Under the pieces are notes generated by a model. The model searched no databases and was not told the origin of the DNA. It was given only the letters and a program-made list of their open reading frames with translations. This document shows positions 48,677-58,670 of a DNA stretch of 64,000 nucleotides, piece by piece; the stretch's first letter is position 1; each line of letters starts with the position of its first letter. Both the position numbers and the translations under genes were made by a program. This DNA comes from Cryptomeria japonica. Taxonomy: Eukaryota > Streptophyta > Pinopsida > Cupressales > Cupressaceae. The DNA is taken from the NCBI RefSeq assembly GCF_030272615.1, contig NC_081412.1:665552352-665616351 (forward strand), read 5' to 3'.

Positions 48677-50984
48677 AAACATTTAATTAAAGTTTTAAAA
48701 AAAATTGTGCCAATTTATTTTGTTTAATGAATTTTGAATTGAGAATCTATGATTATTTTGTCTTAAATTAAATGTAAAATTAAGATTTTTTTTTTTCAAT
48801 TTTCTTTTAGATACTTTGTCTTTGTAAAAGATGTTTATATCTTAAGAATATTTGATTAGATTTTTCTTTCATGATATTTTGCATTTAAAAATATCTTATT
48901 TTATTTAGGTATCTTGTTTCTTCATGATTGACTGTGTGACAATTTTTGAAAAGGTTATAGATATGATAAGATCTACCAAAACAAAAGGTTATAGATATGA
49001 CAAGATCTACCATAACAATGAAAGATATGATATGTTTCATACAATTTTTTTTAATGTTTATTTATTTTTCATTCTCTTTTTAAATTGTGAGAGTTGCACC
49101 TTCTTTCTTTTCTTTTTTTAGTTATATTTTATAATTTTTTAAAACAATTAATTTTTTTGTGAATTTTATATCTTCTCCTGTGATAATATGAAGATATATT
49201 CAACTATTAAATCCTAATAAATTATTTTATTAGTGGCTTGTATATTTCTTTCTGGCTTTGCATATTTATTTTTATATAATAGAGAATTTATAAGAGACAC
49301 AATATTTTTATAGTTCATAATAGTGATTGATTATGTTTTTTAGATTTAATTGTGTGCTGATTCTTGGTATCGACATTTTAGATCACACTCAATGACCCAT
49401 CAAATATTTTCTTGTTTTTTATATTGAAGCAACATAAGGAGGGTGTTATCCTTATAACATTCACAAATCAAATGCATCCAAAAACATCAAATATTTTCTT
49501 GCTCTTATAATAGATCATTAGTGATACCAAACATTAAGCAAAAACTTATCACTCGGTTTAAATAAAACACACTCTCAAATAATTAATTAATTAATTAATT
49601 CATAAATATAGTATTTTATAAACATATAAACCATATGAAAAAGTCATAAAATAAATTATCATAAAAAATATAATTTTTATCTTAATTCAATGAAAAATAG
49701 ATTTTTTTTTTTTTTAAATTACAATCTATTTGATACTTTCTGCACAAAATTTTGAGTTGGGAGAAAATGGCTCAAGCTCTCTTCCATATTATTAGTACTT
49801 GCCCTAGGCAATACTATTGCATTCGCTTTAATCAATTATTTTGCACCAATCAAAAGTGATTATTATTTTTGCTTTAAAAAAACTTGGTTTTTGTAAAGTT
49901 GAGATTTATATTTTTAAATGTAATATATTATAAACAATTATTTATCTACACTTATGATTGGTTTAAAAATTTGGTGTTACAAGAGCAATTTTTTAGGAAT
50001 GATAGAATTTTTTAGGTTTTTTTGGATTTCTTTGTTTTTTTTTGTATTGATAATAGAGAGTAAACTGAAATATAAAACAGTTAAAGCTTTATTAGCAGAT
50101 CATGGTAGCCTTCTAAGTAGGTAGCCACATCAGAGAGTATGTAAAGGTAAGGATATTGATACACGGGTTTAAACAAAATACCTGACAACATATACACAAA
50201 GCCTATACGGTCCTAAACCGAGATATATGAAAAACATATATAGGCCTATACAACTAAAGATGCATATACAAAATCCGTCCAGCTATATACATCCAACATG
50301 AGACAATTCTATGCTAGATCCAAGCTATCCATCCTCAGTGGCCTTCCATCCAGACCAACCTCTGATCATCCAGCATTCTAGTAGTGTGTATCATTTCTTG
50401 GTGAACCATCTGTCCATTTCCTCTTATTTCCTCCATGAGAGCATCTAGGGCGTTGACAAAGGGTGTTCTTTCAACATTCATTCTCCCCCAGGTATAGCCA
50501 TGAGAGAGTTCAAAGATAAAGATTCTTGTATGCCCATCGTTAAGGAATCTACGAAATTTCTCCTTATTTAACTTGATAACCAAAGTAACCTGTGAGAAGA
50601 TAAAATGAAAGGTGAGTCTACGAAAAGACTCAGTAAGGGCCCTTTCTTCCCCTTGAAATCTTTCTAAATTCCTATTTTTTCATAGATACAAAAGGATTTC
50701 ACAAGATAACAGATTCCAGAAAAGATTAGTGTCTTTATTAATGCCTTTAATAAATCCAGTAACAACATCAAGTATGTTAATATGCACCAGTAAAATCAAA
50801 CCAAACATAAGCCACACTTCCTTAGCAATAATACAATCAAAGAAAATATGTCTACTGGATTCCTTAACTTTACACATAGTACAAAGTTCTTCTTTACTAT
50901 AATCAAATCTTATAGGCAACTTATCAAGCATTAGCAACCATTTAAAACTTTTCTTTTTAGGAGCCAGAGGAGAGCTCCAAAGAG

Positions 50985-50997
50985 CCTTAAACATTTT
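50985..50997. repeat. SINE target duplication (left)
   Basis: CCTTAAACATTTT, repeated at 51222-51234. The empty site is 48457-48469 in unit A. Confidence 0.85.
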
Positions 50998-51221
50998 TTT
51001 TGTATTAAGTATCATATAATCACCAAACTAGAAACAACAATTGGAAGACCAAGGGTCACAACTTAGAAATCCACTTTAAACAATGAGACAAATACAACCA
51101 ATGGAAGACCAAGAGTCACAACTTAGAATTCTACACAAAGGTGTCCCTCATGGGAGTTGAACTTGGGTCTCCACATCAAGAACTCAATGCTTTAACCAAC
51201 TAAGCTCAACCCCTTGGACAA
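50998..51221 (-). mobile_element. tRNA-derived SINE
   Basis: On the - strand it begins near GGGGTTGAGCTTAGTTGG (box A-like) and has CAAGTTCAACTCC (box B-like) about 40 bases on. It ends in an A-run next to the target duplication. A 34-base segment (GGAAGACCAAGAGTCACAAC...) is repeated inside the body. It interrupts the LINE zinc-binding region in unit B but not unit A. Confidence 0.85.
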
Positions 51222-52745
51222 CCTTAAACATTTTACCCCATTGAACATGTGATAAATCCGAGTACCAGTTAGTATTAACATGATTAAGAATATTATCATT
51301 ATAAGATAGAGCTTTATAGATAGAAATTTATTTCACATTATAGAGTGGGCTGCCATCAATCCATGAGAAGGATACAAACCTATCTTCATTCACATCACAT
51401 TCTTTAGGAAGCTGCAAGAGATCATAAGCATTGCACATTATGTTATAAGTCCTTTTATTAGATATAGGAAGCTGAAACTTGTTGGAGAGATCATCCCATG
51501 AGATGAGAGCACCATTAACAATGATATCTTTAAAACAACAAATACCCTTACTGGCCCATTTCTTGGTCAAGCAACCTTGAGTGAGGGCGAGAGGTCTACC
51601 ATTGTGGGTTAAGTTCCACCGGATTAATCTTTCTCCACAGACTTGATTACCTCGGCTGATCCAATTATTGCCAATACTAAATCTAACACTTTCCCATGCT
51701 TTCCATATAGACTTAAATACAACAGAGCCTCTAGTAGAGACTGAGAAGGATCCAGCTAATAGATCACTAATAGGAAGGGATTTCCAAGATTTAAACTTCT
51801 TGGGAACACTTAGTTTGATGTTGTTCTGAATGAGAACTTTCCAAGGCTCATTACCTTCCAATGCATGGAAGATCCATTTAGCAGCAAGTGCAATCCCTTG
51901 CACTTTAAGATCCTTAAGTCCTAGGCCTCCAATAGACTTGTCCATACAACACCACTCTCATTTGACAGAGTGTGTTTTTCTGTGACCTCTACCATCCGAC
52001 CACAAAAAATCTCTGATGATCTTATGCAGCTCATTGATTTGATAATTACTAAACATCCATATAGAGGCATAGTAGATATTGTAGGATGACATAATCTTCT
52101 GACAAACTTGCACTCTCCCTACCAACGAGAGGCAGTGTTTGTTCCATTTGGTAAGCGTGGTATCAAACTTGCCCTTAATCCATACCCACATATCTTTAAG
52201 GCAAGGAGAGATTATAAAAGGAATCCCCAGGTTTCTGAAAATTGTGTTATGTCCTCCCCATTGAAACCCATAGGTGAAAAACCAATCTAGTGGCCGCTCA
52301 CCTTAACTGAGCATAGTAGATTTAGTTTGAGAAATCTTTGCCCCTAAAGCGTCACAGAATAGGGTGAGCTTGGTAGATAAAGCACTCATGTTTTCCTTGG
52401 ACAGTTCAAAGAAGAGTGCAGTGTCATCTACAAACTAAAGGTTAAGAAATTCATATTTATTCGGCAGGGAGATTCCTCTAACCTTAGAGGAGAGAGAATT
52501 ATCCCTTAGCAGGTAAAACAGAGTGTTAGAGGCTATTACAAAGAGGGTAGGGGCTAGAGGGTACCCCTACTGAATAGATCTACTAAGCTTGAAGGGTTGT
52601 GAGATCAACCCATTAACTTCCACCCAGACATGAGCATCCCTAAGAAGAACCTGAATATAATGACATAAGACCTCAGGGAAACCAAAAGCTTTAAGAATTA
52701 GGGAAATAAAGTTCCATTCAATCTGTATACACATAAAAATGGCTA

Positions 52746-53902
52746 TGTGTGATTGAATAAATATTTTATATTTATTTAACAATTATTCTTCTATTAAATA
52801 GTTAATCTGAAAAGATTAATTTATTTAATTCATTTTGTGTCTTTCTATTAATTAATTTAATTGAAATATTTTATTAATTAATTCATTTATCCTTTTCTTC
52901 TAATCAATTAATTAAATATCTAATATTTAATTATGCTTCTGATCGATTAATTAAATATCTAATATTTAATTATTCCTTCAATCAATTAAATATCTTATAT
53001 CTAATGGTTATTCTTCTATCCTATAGTCTCAAATATTAAATAATTTCTTAATTATTTAATCCCTTTTCCAACTCATCCTTCCATCTCCGCTTCATCTTTC
53101 CTTTGCCAACTCATCCATCATGTAGCTAAATTAATTCAACAAAATTAAATAAATAAAACATTTATTAGCCACTTATCTTCAACTTCCAAAATAAATGAAA
53201 TATTGTGTACGTACACATATTTCCTAACCTTCTTCTATATTCTCTCCAACATCCCTATATCTTAGGAAGGGCTCGAGTCCACTTGTCCTCTCATGCCTAA
53301 ATCTTCTCCAACCATCCCTAGATTCCCTCAATCAGCAACCCAGTCAAGGTGAGATGAGTGACACTTGTCTTCTCCTTCCCCATTTCTCTCAACCTTCACC
53401 TTTGCTCACAGTCATCCAAATCTGTAGATCTGATCATGACCGTTGATCCAAACCACATCATCTTATCCTCTCGAAGTCTATAAATGTAAGAGTTTGAGTT
53501 GAGAAAAAGTTAGTCTTCAAGTTAACAATTTGGAAAACTTATGCATCCGTGAGATTTTATCTTGGAGCAATTAGCAAATTTAGCATTTCTCATTTAGCAT
53601 AATCACTTAGCTTAAATCATTTGCATTCAATATGATAGTACCAATTAACTATCAGTTCATTCTTCATATTCTATCTTGGAAGCTATCAGTGCTTGTCTAA
53701 GATCAAATCATCTGCAACCAAGAACAATGGACTTAGAACACAAAGAGACTTAAATCATGAAGGTAAAAATAGTGTTTTTATTTTATATCAATTTCATGTA
53801 GTTTCATTGGTTGAGTTTGGATTTCATGTAGCATTTCGTTTGTATTTTGTGAAACTAACATGTTGCAGGTAGTATTCTGAAGATGAAATTCAAGTCGACC
53901 CA
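52746..53902 (+). repeat. 5' LTR of the outer Tat-like element
   Basis: Begins TGTGTGATTGAATAAATA and ends TCAAGTCGACCCA, followed by a primer-site-like sequence. It has an AT-rich first third with TAATTAAATATCTAATATTTAAT repeats and a TATA-like TCTATAAATG near 53478. It is unrelated in sequence to the PMD-family LTR. The exact first base is uncertain by two. The 3' LTR is not in the window. Confidence 0.75.
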
Positions 53903-53925
53903 TTTTGGTGCCCACTGTAGGGCTG
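53903..53925 (+). other. Primer-binding site of outer element
   Basis: TTTTGGTGCCCACTGTAGGG directly after the LTR, the GGYGCCCACYGTGGGG style used by some plant gypsy elements. The matching tRNA was not checked. Confidence 0.55.
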
Positions 53926-53984
53926 GATCCTCGCATATATCTTTCTAATGTCCTATCTAGTTCTAAAAAAAACAAGTTTAACGC

Positions 53985-54295
53985 ATTTGTAATCCAGATT
54001 CACGCCTGTGTGAGTTTGGACAACGCTTTTATTTAATAGATTGGTGCTTTTGTCTCTCAGGTTAGCGCATTTGGCATTTAGGTTAGCGCTTTTGTCTTCA
54101 AATCAACACATTTAATCTTCAGAGCAGTGCTTTTGTCTCACAGGTTAATGCATGTGTTATTTTGGTTAGCGCTTTTGTTAGTGAATTCTCGCTTTTTAGT
54201 TCGCAGAGCAGCGCTTTTGTGTCGCAAGTTCACACTTTTGTCCTTTAGGTTAGTTCTTTTGAGGTGCAAGACAACGCGTTTGTTAGGATAGCACT
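53985..54295 (+). repeat. Leader motif array of outer element (GCGCTTTTGT)
   Basis: At least ten copies of a degenerate AGCGCTTTTGTC-like motif, about 25 bases apart. Position and style match the CACGTCTGTG array in copy 1, but the motif has drifted. Confidence 0.6.
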
Positions 54296-54654
54296 TTTAT
54301 TTGCAACTAACAAACTTTCCCTGTAGGTCCGAATGTCTAAGAACAAAATTTTTCAAACTACTAACATATCTATGTGCAGGATTGTTTTTAAGCAAATTTC
54401 ATGCATTTCCTCACCTAGTTAATTAAGAGTTTTATTTTGGAAAGTAACACATCATATCTTGCTCATTTAGCTTAACTAAGGGGATAAATTGACAGCATGC
54501 AACTTGCATTTTGAGTGACTTCTTTAAAGTAATTGCACATAGATTATAAAGGGCTAAAATAAACTTATGTTTTTTGTGCTTGATAAAGTAGTAGATAAGT
54601 ATGCTCTCACCCTCATACGACGATCAGAAAACCAGGCCTACTTTCTTTTATATG

Positions 54655-55205
54655 TAACCTTTAGAGGGCCTACCTTCCTGAGCTTCCTTGAGGGGGCCAG
54701 TGAGAGGGGAATGACCCAAAGTGTAAATGGGCTAATACCGATCCCTTCTAATCCACTCTAAATAAATTGTGTTTGTGACGAAAGTCACAAGCAACATGTG
54801 TCGATAATTTTATACCGACACTATGTTTCCCCATAAACCCTATGGAGAATAACCTTTATAGGCTAGGAACCTTTTGTATTTACAGAGCTGAAAGTGTCGC
54901 ATGTATGGCGAAATGACCGAAAGCCCTTACTAAAAACCACTTGTACTAGTTGTCAAAATCCTTCTAATTGTTGGCGTAGGAGGTCAGACCTCTAAAGTGG
55001 CTCACACGCATATGGTTCTTAATAGAGATATAAAGTTTTCCATTGGGAGTTTTCATGGAACCTGGTGCTTGGTTGCCTCGAAGAAGTGAGTGTCGAGGGT
55101 GGAGCCAGTGGGGTCAAGAATCTAAATATCCATTTTGTATAGCGTAGCCTCGGGAGAAAACCCATGTGATATTCAACAATTATTGTCTCAGCCTACCATA
55201 GGATT
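54655..55205 (+). other. Conserved non-coding leader block, outer element
   Basis: Aligns with 2682-3250 (see there): CCGACACTATGT, CTGTATTTACAGAGCTGA, GTGGAGCCAGTGGGGTCAAG. No open frame is shared. Confidence 0.65.
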
Positions 55206-56195
55206 TGTACTTTCTTGTGCATTTTGTTTTTCAAACATTGTGTCTTCTATGTCTATAACATGCTCAAAATGGTCAAAAATTGAAGAAAATCATCATCTAA
55301 AAATGAGAAAAATCCAACAACTTGGTGGAAAGATTGAAAAAAATCATTGAAACACAGTTAGAGCAACGCTTTCAAGCAACAAAATAGTGCATTTGTCCCA
55401 TAAGTTATCATTTTTGACCAAAAATGTTAGCACAAATTCTTTCTCACATCTGAGACCAAGCATATCAAACCAAAATTTTTAAGTCAATATCAAAACACTT
55501 CTCGAGTAGAATTGTCTTTAAACTATCACACATTTTCAAATTAGTTCGATAACTGGGCCACTAATCCAACAAGCTATTTCCAAAAAGGTTTCCATAAGCA
55601 TAAAACATTCAACAAGCTATTAATTCAAACATCTTAAGTGCAAAAATCAACATCATTATCAGTTTCTCATCAAGATATATCAAATGCTGCTCTATAACTA
55701 AACTTGATCAATCCACCTTGTGTTCATTATCTTGGATATATCTTTCCTATTTTGAACCTAGGTTATATCAAAATCAAAATTGCACTCACATTGGGATCAA
55801 GCAAACTTGTAAACTATCGCATGCTTATATGACTTTTAAGTATTGCCTTAAGAAAAGAAAGCCCAGTTATAAAGCTACTCGAAAGAGGATAAGATTCTTG
55901 TATATCAATCACAAGATCTTGTTAAAACATAGGACATTTGTACACCATTTTCGTCACTATTTATGTGGCTTCAGGACAGAATTTGACGAAGAAATTTTGC
56001 AAGGATTTGCTTTTCAACAAAGAGACTCTTTATCACAACGAACAAACAAAAGTGGTAAAATCAACAAAGCATATCTTCCTAAACCAATAATCACCTATTG
56101 AATTGTCTTTAGAAAACTTTGAAATTTTTTTGAAGCAATCACATGCCAGTTTGGACTAGAGCTCAATACGAACAATTGAGAAAACAACAAAAAAA
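55206..56195 (+). other. Leader continuation, no gene recognised
   Basis: A 127-codon open frame at 55718-56101 has no recognised domain and no counterpart in copy 1. Confidence 0.4.
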
Positions 56196-56707
56196 ATGGA
56201 AGAAGAAGATAATCTGATGTTCCAAACTTTTGGGTATACAATTGTTGATGAAGAAGCGGTCAATAACACCATTAGAGACCTTGAGCAAGATTTCAAATTT
56301 GATAGACTAATAGAAAAGTTATTAGCAAAGCAAAAAGAAAAATATATTTTGATGTTGGCAAAATCAGGAGCTAAATTGCCACAAGACTTTAACATAGAAA
56401 GCTTGAAGAAGATGCTTAGACAAGTAACACTCAAAACACAGATGATCCAAATAACGAAGATATTTAAACAAATAAATCCATGAAGAAACAAGAAAAGAAC
56501 ATGACGACACAAGAAGAGAGCATAGTGATAGAAGAACTTATGAAGAGACAAGGAGAAACCATATGGATAATCCATTGTTAAACCTCACTCAGCAAATGCA
56601 AACTCTACAACAACAGATACAAGATATACAGAGTGGAACAAGCTCCAAGAAGTATTCATTAAAAGATATCTGCCCATATTCTTTTGATAAAAGTTTGAAT
56701 ATGATAC
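56196..56707 (+). pseudogene. gag: gag start of outer element, truncated
   Basis: LIEKLLAKQKEKYILMLAKS then GAKLPQDFNIESLKKM matches the copy-1 gag N-terminus (LVEEIMRRDTQYFLQVMAQS, GAKIPHDFDMS). After a frame change, TQQMQTLQQQIQDIQSG and YSLKDICPYSFDKSLNM match the copy-1 segment before its gag domain. The reading is cut at 56708 by the nested element. Confidence 0.8.
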
Positions 56708-57468
56708 TGTATATGGTGAAAATGGATAACAATAATAACATTATTGAAAGGCTAAATGAATTCAACCACCAAACCCTAGCCTAACAACAACAAAGATCCA
56801 CCATAACATATGAAGATTACCTAAGACAATGCAAATCAAATGAAATCACAAAGATTATACCATTACATGTCCAATAGGGTTTTGATCTCCATTCTTCCTA
56901 TCTCCATTGATCTTGCTTGATATATTTGCTCTCAGATTTTATGTGCACAAGAGCTCAACAAAGAACGGAATGTGGTTGTAAGTAGGATCGTAGTGTAGTC
57001 AATTGATCAAGTCATTAGGGTTTGATAATGAAGGAAGCATCTCCTTAAATAAAAGACACTATAAGAAATGGAGGGATAAGATTGAGAGGTGTAAAAAGGA
57101 GGTCGGCTAGGATTAAAGGGTAGGTAGAAGAAATAATAAAATAATGAAAGAGGTAGGTAGTGTAGGAATTAAGAGATGAATGACATGTGTCATAAGTAGA
57201 AAAGGTTAATGAATCAATTAAATAAATAAAGATTTATTTAATTAATAGAAGAAATGAGATCAATTAAATAAAAAAATATTTATTTAATTAAAAAAAGGAT
57301 AATTTAAATAAATAAATGTATTTATTTAAATGAGAAATAAGGCTAGAAGAGGATAAATGAATTAATTAAATAAATAAAGATTTATTTAATTAATAAAAGA
57401 ATCAGGCTTAGATAATTAAATAAATAAAATATTTATTTAATTAGACATGACAATTTTGGGTGTCTACA
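56708..57468 (-). repeat. 3' LTR, copy 2
   Basis: On the - strand TGTAGACACC...CACCATATACA. It is closest in its ends to the solo LTR at 17760 and has the same AT-rich self-complementary blocks (57215-57445). Confidence 0.9.
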
Positions 57469-57482
57469 TTTTGCCCCTCTTT
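57469..57482 (-). other. Polypurine tract, copy 2
   Basis: On the - strand CAAAGAGGGGCAAAA, as in copy 1. A hairpin-capable ACAATGCG...CGCATTGT follows at about 57485-57506. Confidence 0.7.
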
Positions 57483-57989
57483 GAGACAATGCGGCTTGTC
57501 GCATTGTTTCAAAGAAGATAAGATGAACTGATACAGAGTTGCCCCAAGATGGGAATGATATGCCCCCTCGAGAGATTGGATGAAAATGTCTGGAAAGATT
57601 GCAGACAATCTCTCGATAAGAAAGACAGGATAGAATGGACTGACCAGATAAAGTGACAAAGTCACGGGAGAAAGAAGACTAACTCGGGAAACGAAGGCTA
57701 AGGCGAGGGTAGGCTATAAGATAGACCACGGGGGAAAATACATCCTCATTGGCATCCACACATTCACAAGAGCAGAGTGCAGAGTGAGAATAGAGTAGTA
57801 GCAATCAGCAACAATGGCTTTTGTTCACAGATTCGACAGCATTCGCCGATTCCAGAGGCCAGCAGAGGTAGGAGAGCCGGTAAGTACCACCAAACCTCCT
57901 CGTACTTTGATGCATTTATTGTTGTCATTAATGCATGGTAGATAGGGCAATAAATTCACTTAGAATAGGGTCCCAAAAAATGTCAAAAA

Positions 57990-58215
57990 TGTTTAGGCGC
58001 GTCTGCGTTGGTGCCAGGCGCGTCTATGTCCGCTAGGCGCATCTGTGTTGGTGCCAGGCGCGTTTGTGTTTAGAAACATGTTTATGTCAAATGCGGACAC
58101 GTTTGTGTAATGTAGGGGCGTCTGTGCCAAGAAGGCACGTTTGTATCGCCCAGGCGCGTCTATGCAGAGCATAGGCACGTCTGTATTTTTCAGGCGCGTT
58201 TGTGCAGTCTTTAAG
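57990..58215 (+). repeat. CGCGTCTGTG motif array in PMD intron, copy 2
   Basis: About ten units of CAGGCGCGTCTGTG-like sequence, 18-30 bases apart, for example CCAGGCGCGTCTATGTCC and AGGCGCATCTGTGTTGG. It is much more GC-rich than its surroundings. In element orientation it is inverted relative to the leader array. Confidence 0.7.
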
Positions 58216-58257
58216 CACGTTTATGTCCAAAAATGCGAATTTTTGTCTTCTAGGTCA

Positions 58258-58293
58258 AATCGGCAGTTCTGTGATGAACATACGCTGTCGATT
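58258..58293 (+). repeat. Long-arm hairpin in PMD intron, copy 2
   Basis: Arms AATCGGCAG and CTGTCGATT (8 pairs plus one G-U) around the loop TTCTGTGATGAACATACG. Its copy-1 counterparts at 11650-11965 have different arms and the same loop. Confidence 0.75.
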
Positions 58294-58354
58294 GGATAAG
58301 CTGCTGAGAGGATACACTCAAGCAGGTCCTCTAGGGAAGACTATGAGAGATCAA

Positions 58355-58670
58355 GGCACTTTGTGATGAACAGTGAGTACCAAGATAGAGTATTTTGTGA
58401 TGAACAAGGAGTACTAAAAATGAGCAGCACTTTGTGATGAATAGGGAGTGCAAATGTGAGCAGCACTTTGTGATTAACAGGGAGTGCAAAACACGTAGTA
58501 CTTTGTGATGAACAGGGAGTACCACTAGGGTAGAAGCAACACTTTGTGATGAACAATGAGTGTCACGAGGATAGATAGCAACACTTTGTGATGAACAGTG
58601 AGTGTCACTAGGATAGATAGCCATATGCATTTAGATAAAAAGTAGCATTTTGTGATAAACAGTGAATGCC
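58355..58670 (+). repeat. Short-arm hairpin array in PMD intron, copy 2 (8 units)
   Basis: Each unit is a 5-base arm, TTGTGATGAACA plus 3-4 bases, and the complementary arm. Arm pairs are GCACT/AGTGC (58426, 58465 units), GTACT/AGTAC, ACACT/AGTGT (two units) and GCATT/AATGC (last unit); the first two units have one mismatch or G-U pair. Spacing is 33-60 bases. Confidence 0.85.

Larger units (their letters stand above)
48677..51441. repeat. 2.5-kb tandem duplication, unit B (with SINE)
   Basis: Homologous to unit A from end to end, plus a 237-base SINE insertion. The LINE continues past its right end without a break, so unit B keeps the ancestral junction and unit A is the additional copy. 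Confidence 0.92.
50043..52745 (-). pseudogene. L1-type LINE ORF2, 5'-truncated
   Basis: On the - strand from 52745: EWNFISLILKAFGFPE and a stop-broken RT with the catalytic FVDDTALFFEL (GTCATCTACAAA at 52423-52434). Then KWNKHCLSLVGRVQVCQKI (about 52140), GGLGLKDLKVQGIALAAKW (51945), the zinc-binding domain TMCKVKESSRHIFFDCIIAK (about 50890), and a final NKEKFRRFLNDGHTRIF piece. The 5' part is cut by the LTR at 52746. Stops and frameshifts make it inactive. Confidence 0.85.
52746..56707 (+). mobile_element. Outer Tat-like gypsy element, 5' part
   Basis: LTR, primer site, long leader and start of gag. It is inserted into the LINE at 52745 and is itself interrupted at 56708 by the PMD-bearing element. 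Its leader and gag are related to those of the PMD-bearing family. Confidence 0.8.

Noticed and set aside
58331..58670. Regular spaced repeats resembling a CRISPR array
   Set aside because: Plant DNA; spacers are related to each other, units are hairpins with a constant loop rather than constant repeats, and no cas genes are present.
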